A stretch of DNA of 64,000 bases from Eutrigla gurnardus. Taxonomy: Eukaryota; Chordata; Actinopteri; Perciformes; Triglidae. The translations under genes and the position numbers were made by a program. The DNA is taken from assembly GCA_963514095.1 (NCBI GenBank), contig OY741277.1:10044637-10108636 (forward strand), read 5' to 3'. Positions 26,404 to 37,118 of the stretch are shown one piece after another. The notes beneath the pieces are model-generated. The model did not search any database, was not told the DNA's origin, and was given only the letters and a program-made list of their open reading frames with translations. Positions within the stretch are counted from its first letter, which is position 1, and each line of letters begins with the position of its first letter.

Positions 26404-27110
26404 CTGCAGGCACAGTCAAGAGGAAACACTGGGGAGGGTAGGATCCAATTTGATTTGACCTTGACAGCAGAGGGACGGAGGGAGGGCTGGTGGGAGGGAG
26501 GCATGGAGGGATGGAGGGATGGATGGAGTGTAAGGAATGAAGTGATGGTCTGGGCCAGATGCCTGTTGCAGATACTTCAGAGAAATTAGGTGACCTTGAA
26601 CTGATAGATAAATCATAGAGCAGCAGTGTGACACGGTGACATCTGCACACATAAAACGGCATGACAGACGCGCATCAAACGCTGAAGTTAATCTAACGTA
26701 CGTGTGCATACGGCATCATATCTCTTGTAATAAACGTATACATCACACACTCTAGCGGAGGCTGATTACAAATGCTGCTGGTGTGTTATCATTAGAACAA
26801 TGAAATAAGATTACCTTTTAAGTTCAATATAAATCTGATGCAATCACACTGAACTGTCGATATGCAGTTCATTAATGCATTTCACAAAATTGATGATGAA
26901 AATTCTACCAAAGACATTGACTGTCAAAGTTTTTTTCGAGAATGCTATCTTGAAAAAAGAAATCATCAAGAAGATGAATTATATTTTTTTGCCATTTTAA
27001 TTCTGTTCAGGAGGAAAAAAATATTAAAGAAAAGAACACTTTTTCCAATTGCCATGGAAGTTTGGTGATGTTTTTCATTAAAAGAACATTGAGAAACAAC
27101 ACAGTTTATA

Positions 27111-27458
27111 TTACCCAGCAGCAGACAGATCTTTCAGATTAGCAAAGAAAAAGGCAAGCTCGTCATTGGAGATGTTGTTTCTGTACAACCTAATCACAGA
27201 TGTGCATTAAGAAACCGTTTCCAGCTTCTGTTTGCTCATCATCAGCACACCCTTAAAAACACCAGACAGCACCCAGATGTGAGTGTGCGCAGCTCCAAGA
27301 TCAGCAGATAAGTCGGCAATGTCGACATACTGTGAATGCAATCTGCTCATGTCATCTGCAAAAAATAACCCGCAGTTAATTGGGTGGAGGGTAATCTTAT
27401 TTTGTGAACTAAAGTTGAAGAGCTGCAACAGTGGATGCGTTTTTGACCAATGAATAAA
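27111..27458 (-). pseudogene. Unidentified interrupted reading frame, possible coding remnant
   Basis: The minus-strand frame from 27458 down to 27111 is open for 116 codons except for one TAA at 27209-27207. Its composition looks protein-like: mixed hydrophobic and charged residues with helical-looking segments such as HSQYVDIADLSADLGAAHTH before the stop and RNNISNDELAFFFANLKDLS after it, with no simple-sequence bias. The frame continuing cleanly past the TAA suggests a single nonsense change in a once-coding piece, or a chance open frame. I do not recognise the protein. It lies about 1.8 kb downstream of the rbms3 first exon on the same strand but shows no RRM or other RBMS similarity. Confidence 0.25.
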
Positions 27459-29245
27459 TTACTACATTTTAGTCTGCGCTTACATGACTGAGCTGAATTT
27501 GGGAAAAGATATTTTCATGAAAAAACAAAAGATTTTATGGTATAATTATGTCAAAACTACAACCTGTCACCAATTAGTCCCAAGAAGAAGAAGAAAAAAA
27601 ATGCCCTTGCTCTGTTCTAACAGCTTTCATCTGTAGAGTAATTGCCGTAGACTAACATTATCCACAACTACACGGCTGTGTGTTATGAAAATTTAACAAG
27701 CAGTGAAAAGATATTTAATGCAGAACTATTTTGGATTCGAAAATTAAAGCAGCCAAACATCCACTTGTAATATCTGCAGTGGCAGTAACATCTTCTTTCA
27801 AAAAGGCACATTTATTTATCTGAATGTTATTTTTAGGGTGTTTTTTTGGTAGTTGTGAAGACATGATGAGATATATTTATCATTTTGTTGGGATGCGGAG
27901 CTTTTTGGGTATTTACTCTGGTATTTACTATAAAGCCGTCTACAGAATAAAAATCTAAATATGAGATTGGAAACTGGCTGGATGCTCAGTATTAAATCAT
28001 CTGGATCGGATTCTAGGAGCTGGAATAAAACATGTCTATACAGGACTTCACAACCGCACTAGATGAGTTGCTATCGGCCGACGAATGCATCACGCAGTCT
28101 GCACTTGGTTCAAGGTTCAATCTATTTTTAATATTTTCTCACCTGTGCTTCCCACACCGTGTCCACCCAATAACATGATCTCTCTATTCTCAGAGCGTCC
28201 CACTCCTGGGTTTTATCCTTGCATACATCTCTCCATCTCTCTTGCCTACTGACATGTACACCTTTACTAAATATTGCAGCAAACCTGCCAACTCCTCACA
28301 CTTACTATCACACCAAAGCAAAACAGATGAATCACAGGAGACAAAGGGAATGGCGGGCTGGGCGATATGATGCAGGAGCCATCGATCAGCCTTTAGCGAT
28401 CCATTTTCCTCTTCTTGGTGGGAGAGGGAAATATCTCGTGTGTGTTTGTGTGTGTGTGCGTGGATCTGTGTATGCATGCTGTGTGTGAGTAAGAGAGAAG
28501 GAATAAAAGTGAAGGAACAAAGAAAAAACTGAGCTAGGTTCTCTCTCCTCTCACTATCAGGTTCCATCAATCACATCTATAACATGGTGTCGTGGGTGAG
28601 TATAGCCTGGGGATGGCCAGCCAAGGGGAAGGGGGCGGGGGAGGGACAAAGTAGGAGGGAGAAACCGGGGCTGAGGGAAGGGTTGGCCTCATGCCCCGAA
28701 CTTGAACTTGAAGCTGGTTGGGTTGGAGAGGGGAGGTTGGGGTCAAGTGCTCAGTGTGGATGGAAAAGCTAAGTGACACCAATTTCTCCCTGCTCAAAGA
28801 CAGATGGTGTAGAAGGGGACGCGGTGCCATTTAGCAGGCTGTCTAGCGGGGCCATATCAGCATCCATCTCTGTTTTCAAGCACTTTCAATGAAGGACTTA
28901 AAGTGGGCAAATTTAGTTGTTTTTTGTCCCGGTTGGAAAAGCACATTCTTTGTTTAAGATATGTTTAGGTCACTCCCCCTTTTTTTGGTCCTGGTGCATA
29001 GATTAAGGAGCACGACATAATGGAGGAAAGAAGTCATTGGAAATCAAACACTTGCGACCGCCAGAAAGTGGATTTTTTGATCTGGCACTGATCAGGAAGG
29101 AGATTTAAAGAGGCAGCAGATAGAGAATATATTAATTAAAGGTTGCTGCACGAAAAGCTGATGTGTGTTTGCAACGCACAAAAAAAACGTTTATTCCCTT
29201 TGAGTTCTGAGTTGAGGGGGTAAAATAGGTCAACCTGGCTGACCG

Positions 29246-29251
29246 TCCTAC
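29246..29251 (-). other. rbms3: splice donor of rbms3 first coding exon
   Basis: On the minus strand the exon end and intron start read ACCAAG|GTAGGA, a good 5' splice-site match. It falls directly after codon 25, so the intron is phase 0, as expected for the RBMS family first coding exon. Confidence 0.8.
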
Positions 29252-29326
29252 CTTGGTCTGGAGATAGTGGGGGTAGTAGTAGGTGTAGTGGGGGTACATT
29301 GGCTGCTGCTCCAAACGTTTTCCCAT
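29252..29326 (-). CDS. rbms3: rbms3 first coding exon (N-terminal 25 residues, partial gene)
   Basis: The minus strand reads ATG plus 24 codons, including residues 10-25 MYPHYTYYYPHYLQTK, then stops exactly at a GT donor. From memory, vertebrate RBMS3 starts MGKRLDQPQMYPQYTYYY and its first coding exon also ends after the QTK triplet, so both length (25 codons) and phase (0) fit. RBMS1 has a related but more distant start, so RBMS3 is the better paralogue. RBMS3 is a single-stranded nucleic-acid-binding protein with two RRM domains that binds A/U-rich RNA, mainly in the cytoplasm. This exon carries only the Tyr/Pro-rich leader before the RRMs. The ATG is the first in its frame; the frame stays open upstream, but that part is microsatellite and low-complexity sequence. 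Position -3 is T and +4 is G, a mediocre initiation context. An AG after a modest pyrimidine stretch lies 4 bases before the ATG (TTTCCAG), so an upstream non-coding exon could be spliced here. Remaining exons should lie left of the window. Confidence 0.88.
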
Positions 29327-29477
29327 GTAGCTGGAAATCCAAATGAAGGTCCTGGACGGCTGGAGATAGAAGCTCGCAGGTGGGATACGTTCACTCCGAC
29401 GGGCTGACCTGGTTCCTACAGATGACTTGCTTCCGAGAGTGGAGAATGCAGAGAGAGGACGTTCTCCTCGTACTGAG

Positions 29478-29502
29478 GTGTGTGTGTGTGTGTGTGTGTG
29501 TG
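29478..29502. repeat. (GT)n microsatellite upstream of the rbms3 start codon
   Basis: 25 bp of GT, about 150 bp 5' of the rbms3 ATG, in the presumed 5' UTR or promoter. Length variation here could affect expression, which is an inference. Confidence 0.95.
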
Positions 29503-29778
29503 ACAAACACACAGAGGCAGGGAGGGAAAGGAGGACCGATAGTACTTGGGATTTTTAGCTTGTCTTCTTGTCTCGGAGCTCCCAGAGAACCTCACAACGA
29601 GAGACAGGTCTGGATAGAGAGATAGAGGGAATCTGGAGTGGCAGCAAAAAAAAGGGGGCCGGGAAAGAAGGAGGTGAAGAAAGGAAGATTTTTAAAAAAG
29701 GGACAGTAGGAGGTAGCACAGGAAACAATAGGGGGAATTTAAGAGCAGGACAGAGAGAGGGTAAAAGAAGAGGGAAGA

Positions 29779-29800
29779 AGGAGGAGGAGGAGGAGGAGGA
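29779..29800. repeat. (GGA)n microsatellite
   Basis: About seven GGA units within the polypurine stretch upstream of rbms3; a second (GGA)n tract lies at 30161-30192. Confidence 0.93.
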
Positions 29801-31345
29801 ATGGATGGGATCCGGTTGATGGTTCCTCGCACTCTTGTGCTCTAAAAATCAGCCCGACTCTTCTTCTCCACTGCCCTGAACATGCCCCTCAAATTGCTTC
29901 CCAGCGTCTCTCACTCTTGTCCCTCTCCGTCTCTTGCCCTCTTCCTGTGTATCCGTTTTGCTGTCTCGCTCTTGCTCCCGCTCTCTCTCTCTTTCTCTCA
30001 CATCAGACGAGACCCTGATCCCACCGGGAGCTCGGCTGTATCCTGGAGAACACACGCGACACTCTGCTCTATCCTCAAAAGACAGTGAAATCAGCGATGA
30101 ACTCACACATGGATGTGGAGCTGGAGAGAGGGAAGAGGAGGAGAGGAAGAGGTGGCCAAGGAGGAGGAGGAGGAGGAGGAGGAGGAGGAGAGGGTGGTCT
30201 GGAGCTGGAGCTGGGACTGCCTTTTCTTCTCAATCTCTTACTCCCTCCCTCTTTTGTTAAGCTCCGGGGATAGATAGGTAGATATCACTGGAGCCCGGCG
30301 TGGAGGATGAGCAGAAAGAAAAAGCCTCGGTGAAAACTCCTCTCGCTCAGGAAGAAGCAGATAGTCCTATCCAGACGCGCACTCGCACAGGAGGAAAATC
30401 CCCTCTGATCCACAAGGTGCCTCCTCCAACTCTTTTCTTCTCTTCCCCTCTGCGATCCCTGTCTTTCTTCTCAAGCTCTCTCCCTGGCGGCTCGCTTCCC
30501 ACTGCGCCTGGCAGCCGTCACAGTGTGTGTGTGGTGTCGGTGGTGGCGGCGGCGGCAGCGGCGGTGGTGGTGTGTGGAGTGTGTTTGTGTGGCTGTTGCC
30601 GTCTGCTCCACTCTGCGTGCTGAGGCATAGAGGGGCTCGGCTTCAGCGCAGCTACGCTCCTCCCTCCCTCTCTCTCTTCCTCCCTTCTGTCTGTGTCTCT
30701 CTCCCTCTGTGTTTTTCATGGAAATAGAGAACAGTGGGAGTGGTTGGTCCTGCCCTCGTTCGAGCCCTGGGGTGTGTGTGTGTGTGTGCATGTGTGTGTA
30801 CGAAATAGAAACTGAGAGAAGAGAGAGACAAAGATGGGCTGTTCTGCTGGCAGTAGGACGGAGCTGGGGAGGGAGTGTGAGGAGCAGGAGCCGGGGTGAA
30901 GGGTGAGAAGAGGATACACGAGGAGTACAATTTGGAAACAGAGAGGCCCCCCTACTGGCAATGTGTAGGCGCAGCAAAGGCACAGTTCCCTCAGTAAAAG
31001 CTGCCTTTTAAGGAAACATAATAGTCAAATGTTCCATTTCATCTCGACTATTATTGTTTTTTCTTTCATCTGCGAGTCAGCTGGCATAGCCGCCATACAC
31101 ACATATAAACTCATGCATGTGCACACGCTGGAATGCCTCAGCGCACGCGGAGACGCTCCATTCACACATGACTGGTGAAGGGCCCACCATAAGAGTGTGT
31201 ATGCAGTTCAGTGGTTGTGTGGCACAGTGACCCACTGACACAGTGCTGCCTGTTATGTGATGTAACCAGGTTTAAGTAGTGCTCTTACATAAGCACAGTG
31301 AGCCATGCATGAAAAGACTGCGCTGCCCTCTGACTGCAGCTGTGA

Positions 31346-31386
31346 GTGTGTGTGTGTGTGTGTGTGTGCGTGTGTGCGTGTGTGTG
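31346..31386. repeat. (GT)n microsatellite
   Basis: GT run with two GCGTG interruptions. Confidence 0.93.
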
Positions 31387-31644
31387 AGAAGGGTATGCAG
31401 ACAATGCAAGTTCACTGCAGTAAGAAATGGGGCACGAGAAGGCAAATACAAAAAACTTGCTCTAAGTTTAGGGCATTAACAACAAAAACAACTTAGCTTT
31501 ATCATTATCATCTTTGTATTATACCCACCGTTGTTTTTAATGGTAATCATTTTCTACTAGTTATTTTGTCTGTGAATAAATGTTACTAGTGCTCTCATTG
31601 CATGTAATATTTCTGTCATGGATTGACTATGTTTTCATTTTTAT

Positions 31645-31750
31645 TGTTAAGGGAGTTTTTCCGTTCTCGATGAGGGTCCTGGGACAGACTGTGAGCCCTC
31701 TGAGGCAAATGTGTGATTTGGGGCTATATAAATAAAATTGAATTGAATTA
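31645..31750 (+). mobile_element. LINE 3' end with TGAAT-type terminal repeats
   Basis: GGAGTTTTTCCGTTCTCGA, CTGTGAGCCCTCTGAGGCAAA, GGGGCTATATAAATAAAATTGAATTGAATTA. The final 'GGCTATATAAATAAAATTGAATTGAATTG' segment is a hallmark of abundant teleost LINE (L2/Rex1-like) 3' ends, which terminate in short tandem repeats. Only the tail is present. Confidence 0.6.
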
Positions 31751-32512
31751 CCTCAGCAATGGTGTGTGAAACAGTTCTGAGTCATAACCTGAAATAAAGA
31801 CCAACTGTAACTGTAATCATGCCTGGAGGTGAGCCTCGCCTCTCTGAATCACTTGGCATTTCTATTTCATCTGTATTGCCTCGTTAAACATGACAACTGA
31901 CAAATTGAGTAGTAGTGGTAATTTATTCCACAGAAACAACTCTTGTCTTAAGGACTGCACACTTTTCATGCAATGGGATTTATATACAGTTATCATGTTC
32001 AGCTATGCGTTGCTCCAATCAGATATAAGTACGTATAAGTATGTATTCTTGAAGTTATCTTTGCCAGTTTAACCTTCAAGTTTGTTTGATATAGTGCCAG
32101 TAGCGTCTACATCTGAATAACCTTGTGAGCGCACATTTTATGATCATAATTATCATATATTAAAAGCGGCAGACATTCTCTGCCACCCAAAGGAGCACAG
32201 GCAGGAAGTTAGCCATCAGGTGAATTGCTGCTACCTACCTTTGATACAGAGGAGCTAAAGCATCACTTGTAAATGGAAATCAAGCAGCGTACACAGCTTT
32301 AGCAGTCAGGTTGAAGCCATAAGCTGACAAGTAGTTAAGTTTAGCACAAAAACATAACAAAACATCCTTGCAGCGACTAGTGCAAATTAAAGCCTGCTTC
32401 TTAACTAAAAGTTAATGGATACATGATGTCATCTAAACACATTTACGATCCTTGTATTGGATAAAAATTTGTCGTAAGAATTTACAGCCACACGAGCAGC
32501 TCCTTGAGGCTT

Positions 32513-32705
32513 CGAACAAGATGCTAACATCAGAATGCTACCAAGCTCACAATGTTACCATGCTGATATATTCATTACCATTTTAACATCTTACTTAGCA
32601 TACGTACTGGACAAATTAAAAATGTAATGATGGCATCATTACTGCCGTTTATCCGAAGGGGAACATGAATGGCTGTACTGAATTTATGCCAAATCTAGAG
32701 GTCTA
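32513..32705 (+). repeat. Teleost dispersed repeat family A, copy 3 (internally deleted)
   Basis: Begins with AAGATGCTAACATCAGAATG and CTCACAATGTTACCATGCTG, passes ACTTAGCATACGT and jumps to CCGAAGGGGAACATGAATGG, CTGTACTGAATTTATGCCAA. Relative to copy 1 it lacks the middle GAGGCTGATGG segment, so it is an internally deleted or recombined copy. Confidence 0.5.
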
Positions 32706-33131
32706 TTTATATCAGGAAACATTTTAAATTTGCAAACCGTTTAATGAGACTATGTTAAATGACACAAAGAAAGGTCACATGTCTACTAAAATATTGTGCA
32801 AACACGGCTGTCAGGGCTGATGGAATAATCAATTCAGATAAATATCTATCCTCAATGACACTTTATCAATAGTTTGATTAAGATCACATCAGGCTCTCCA
32901 ACATTTAATGTATGGGTTGTTCCTTTACTTAAATGACATTTTGTACATTTCCTCTGCGCTACCACTCACATGCATGTGATGATCTAAACTCTTCTACTGT
33001 AGATGGCGGAGGAGTTACTGTGTGAGCTCATCTTGCAGTAATTCCATCTCCACAGCGGAATATATAAACGTGTTGTTGGGCCGCAGCGAGCAAAAAGCGG
33101 GGCTTTATTGATTGTGTTGCACTTATAGTTG

Positions 33132-33147
33132 AGGAATGTGCATTCCT
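33132..33147. promoter_or_regulatory. Palindromic M-CAT pair (candidate TEAD site)
   Basis: AGGAATG TG CATTCCT: two M-CAT motifs (CATTCC) in perfect inverted order with a 2-bp spacer, about 3.8 kb upstream of rbms3. Function is inferred from motif match only. Confidence 0.3.
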
Positions 33148-33255
33148 GAATCTCTGCAGTCAGAAGGGTTACACGCACGCAGGGCTAAGCATTTGATGGA
33201 GGAAGGTTTTACATTCATTCAACGTGTGGAATGCCAAATGACGGAGGGATGCTGG

Positions 33256-33257
<2 letters not shown>

Positions 33258-33311
<54 letters not shown>
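33258..33311. repeat. (GT)n microsatellite
   Basis: 54 bp of pure GT. Confidence 0.97.
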
Positions 33312-33312
<1 letters not shown>

Positions 33313-33517
33313 TACTTTATATGTGTAGCACACCAGCCAAAGTTTTCATGAAAAATTAAGATTCTGCTGACACGGCAGTTTGGGAAAACAAAGAGAGAGA
33401 ATTGATTCTTCCAACTGCACAGTACAATCCCATTATGAGAGGCACAATCTTTACATCTCACTCCATACTCTGCTGCCATAATAAAGCTTTCTAATTACCT
33501 CATCTGGTGACAAGACT

Positions 33518-33531
33518 GCCATAATGGCGGT
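33518..33531. promoter_or_regulatory. Palindromic YY1-like site
   Basis: GCCATAATGGCGGT contains the YY1 core in both orientations (GCCAT and ATGGCGG). A third GCCATAATAAA half-site is at about 33475. Motif evidence only. Confidence 0.3.
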
Positions 33532-33976
33532 GGTAAATACACACTGCTTAATTGCATTTCCTTCTAATATCTAAGACTTGTATTATGTCTTAAGCACATT
33601 CTAATTGCCTACTTGTTTCTAAAGACTGAATATGTCACCGCTGCATCTGCATTTCTCTGCTAAAGAAGGACCTTCTTCTTGGGAGGGACACTATTTTCCA
33701 TGTCAGCTGGAGCAAAATATCAAATTGTTTTCATTGACATTGAACAGTGTGTGTTCTTAATTCCCCCCCGGTCATCAAAGCAGTTTTCAAATGGATGTGA
33801 TCCTCTCGTCGCTGACCACCAGATGTAAAGCAAACACAAAGCCAGAAAAAAAGAAAGCAGTGGAAGCCTCAAATCTGAGCTCAGATACAGCTGGGAAAAC
33901 AGGAGAGGTCATGACGACGATAGTCCTGTTTTACAGAAGCTGCTCTGGTCGGTTTTCTGAGAAAACACGGGCCAGG

Positions 33977-33979
<3 letters not shown>

Positions 33980-34016
<37 letters not shown>
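33980..34016. repeat. (CA)n microsatellite
   Basis: 37 bp of pure CA. Confidence 0.95.
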
Positions 34017-34019
<3 letters not shown>

Positions 34020-34220
34020 ATTTGAACAAAACAGACTTACAGTGGTAAATGGACTATTACATCCAATTGCCACACACAGCATGAGGGCATTTGTCTCTTT
34101 GCAAGTCCCCCGCGATACAAACAGAGACTGTAGAAGAAACTGTTCTGGGTTTCTTTGATCCAGGAATTCGAAGAATTCAGGTTGAAACTTACGCACCTTG
34201 CCAAATATCAAACAACCGAA

Positions 34221-34254
34221 GTCATTAAAGGTAAAAAGTCATTAAAGGTAAAAA
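34221..34254 (+). repeat. 17-bp perfect tandem duplication
   Basis: GTCATTAAAGGTAAAAA occurs twice head to tail without a mismatch (34221-34237 and 34238-34254), so the duplication is recent. Confidence 0.9.
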
Positions 34255-36254
34255 GGAAAAGCGTGTAACACAATTGTCCTTTGACAAAATAAGGGTGAAA
34301 AACATGTTGAAGGTTGTTCATCAACCTTCTGTGTTTGTTTATTTTTTCACCTCTATTTACTTTTGACAACGCAGTATCTTATCAGTGATTCATATACGCT
34401 CAATGCAACGTAACCTCTAGTTAGCCAGATTCTAAATACTGATTTTATGTATGTATTGAAGATTGAAGATTATCTATCTATCATCCCTGATAAATGACTT
34501 CCTCCAACAAGAAATATCAGACGAGGAGGGCACAGCTTAATATAACTGTAGGAAAAAATGTACCCACATATCCTTGAGGGCAAGCCTATTCAACGATATT
34601 AATCAGGGGGCCACATAGTTCAGAAAGCTAAGGGACCAGAGCCCGGACATTTCCCCTGACACACTCGACCCCTTTCTGAATAAACACTGTTTTATCTTTT
34701 TGCTTTATGGGTATACATTTTTACATACACTGCAGATATTATACATATTTTCTTTAAAACATGGGATAATAAAGATATTTTAATATTTTAATTTAAAACA
34801 TATTTCCTACCCTTCATACCACCTAAACTTTTGCATTATGCCGAGAAGCAGCCACCTGCACTCGTCTTGATCAGTTAGATTGACGATAGATGTAGAAAAG
34901 CCTCTTTCACATTCATCAGTTATCCATTTGTTTGGGCAACCGGTTGAATAGGCCTCCTTTAGGGTCTCACGTGGGGCTGCATATCCCAGCTGACAATGAG
35001 TGAGGTGCTGGGACACGGGCCAGATTAAACCTCAATAAAATGTTTGGCTCTCTATAGTGGAGGAGCTTTGCTCTGCCATTCTGGGGGCAAAGATGTATGA
35101 ACAAAAAGCAGAGAAAGAAACACACATGGCAGTCTTCTTGGTAAGTATGGTGCATTCATACAAAAGGCACCACACACACAGCCAACAAGCTTCCACAATA
35201 AAATCTATTGACGCAATTTCATGACACACCTTTATAAAGCAGTCGCAATGTGTGGCTAACTGTCGGCACTAGCGAAACCAAGGGATTGAGATGCGGCTGC
35301 ACAGAGCTTGTAATGGACACCAATAGTAAATATAGATTAAGGGGAGAGGGAAACGTGTAGATAAGACCGGCAGACAAGAGGAATGCAATATTAAGTTGCA
35401 CAATATAAGGAACATATTCTAGACTTTCTCCGTAGCCATGAAGCCATATGAGAAATCATTTGAAACCAATAACCGCATGTACAACACGGCACGCTTAATT
35501 ACATGACTGAATTAAAATGGTGACAAATCACCTTAGGCCCTTTGCAAATCCCCCTCCTCCCATCCCCCACTCCTCCCCTCGACAGCAAGCCACAGCTCAC
35601 TTTAACACAAATCATCACTTTATTAAAAAAGAAAAAAAAAAAGAACCGCGTTAGTGGATTCATTTGAACAATTATGCAAATCAGACAGGAGATGAAGCTT
35701 TTATTAATGTTGGAGAAGTGTTGCATCAGATAGTGCTGAAGTTCATTAAATTACTCTAGTTGAAGATGAATACATTCTGATAAGTTTGATGTCACCATGA
35801 TGTGTATCGCATTATCGTCTTGGGCTGCGTCAGCGCAAAACTCCCCACAGATCTTTGGCTGAAGCAAAATATGGAAAAGGAATGATACATCATGGTTTAA
35901 TAACCCAGATGCATTTATGACAATTATTTTTGTTGTTTTTATCTTATTGCTTCCACTTCTATTGTTTTCTGGAGGTTTGGGTTCTGTTTGCTCCTATCCC
36001 CTTTTTTGTGCTTTTTTTATGAGGTTCATTGGTGCCAAACTCATGTCATTTTCTCTCCCCTCTCTCTCTCTCTGCAGGTATGAGGCCTGGGAGGCAGCGG
36101 ACTGTGACTGACTGACTAGGGCCCATGCTTGCTGTGGCTCCGAGGGGTAATTAATTTCAACAAACGACCGCCACGTCTGTCGGCTTTTATAAACGAGCGT
36201 TTACGCGCTATGGACAATTTAACCACTCCACTGCGCTCGCCTTGACAGAGATGA

Positions 36255-36308
36255 GTAGAGAGAGAGATTTGGGAGAGAGAGAAAGAGAGAGAGAGAGGGG
36301 GGGAGAGA
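36255..36308. repeat. Imperfect (GA)n tract
   Basis: GA-rich with TTT and AAA interruptions, ending in a G run. A similar imperfect tract lies at 23509-23570. Confidence 0.9.
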
Positions 36309-36969
36309 ATGAGGGCCATGCTGCTAGGTGACTGATGGAAGATTTAATCAATAGAGTAAGCACATTTACTCTCATGATGCTCACAAACATCCATATTCAT
36401 GGTGTTAATTCTCTCAACGCCTACGCTGTTGCACACCACAAAATATTACAATGCATGAAGGATTTCACTACATCTCATCAGGCCTCATCAAAGGCCGGTA
36501 TCATCGCTGCAAATGACGTGGAGCATCACGGACAAAACACCGGCGCGGTACTCTAGTCGAGTGATTTTATTCTAGATCAAAGCTTAATTCGACATGCAAA
36601 AATAACTATAACGTTCTGGCAGATACGCCGTGACAACTCAATGTTCTTCAGGTTAATGTCACTGCCAGTGTTCACCACATCGGTAACAATCCCACCTGGA
36701 ATCCTCAAATGTGAAGCTATCATTGCACATATTTGGATTGGCAGGGTCTTGACTGACGTCTATTCTCTGTACTTGGTGTGTTTCTTACATGTTTACATGA
36801 GATTGCATCAAATATCTGGATTCACACCAACTAAAACAATGTTTATGGTCATTTACATTGTGCCTTTTTTGTCTTCCGACCACTCGCTTTATGCTACATG
36901 TCAACATTCACACACACACACACATGCATACACACATCTGGCATCTAATCTGGATGATTATTTGTACAT

Positions 36970-37118
36970 ACCGATGGCCTTTGGGAGCAATTTAGGGTTC
37001 AGTACACTTTGATCAAGGACGCTTCCACATGCACACTGGGGGAGCTGGGGATCAAACTACTGATCTTCCGGTTAACAGTGAACAAACCACTATACCTCCT
37101 GAGCCACAGCTGCCACGT
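36970..37118 (+). repeat. Teleost dispersed repeat (GGAGCAATT...GAGCCACAGCTGCC)
   Basis: Segments in order: TTTGGGAGCAATTTAGGGTT, CAGTACACTTTGATCAAGGACGC, GGGGGAGCTGGGGATCAAACTAC, TGATCTTCCGGTTAACAG, ACCACTATACCTCCTGAGCCACAGCTGCC. I recognise this as a widespread fish repeat whose consensus reads 'GGATCGAACC...CTGACCTTC...CTCTACCTCCTGAGCCACAGCCGCC'. Here CG-containing positions have drifted to CA/TG. Family assignment is uncertain. Confidence 0.6.

Larger units (their letters stand above)
29327..30720 (-). promoter_or_regulatory. rbms3: Probable rbms3 5' UTR / promoter region
   Basis: This interval directly precedes the start codon on the minus strand and differs in composition from its surroundings. 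It contains a nearly pure purine run on the plus strand (about 29519-29812), a second at 30105-30195, a (GGA)n tract in each, a GGC/GGT-rich segment near 30538-30571 and pyrimidine-rich DNA at 30655-30715. The transcribed strand view is therefore CT-rich 5' of the gene, a composition often seen around vertebrate start sites. I cannot place a TATA box or a single transcription start. The assignment rests on position and composition only. Confidence 0.4.

Noticed and set aside
30300..30623. 107-codon plus-strand frame in the GC-rich region
   Set aside because: Non-ATG start and low-complexity Ser/Ala/Val runs from GGC/GGT repeats; opposite strand to rbms3.
34575..35050. hAT-like start (GCCTATTCAAC...GGGGGCCACAT) followed by a 69-codon minus-strand frame
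   Set aside because: The end resembles fish hAT termini only loosely, and I found no matching second end, 8-bp duplication or transposase motif.
36045..36110. Strong pyrimidine tract with CAG|GTATGAG, suggesting a terminal exon or recursive splice site on the plus strand
   Set aside because: It would encode only about ten residues with no identity, and lies on the opposite strand to rbms3; CT microsatellites often mimic acceptors.
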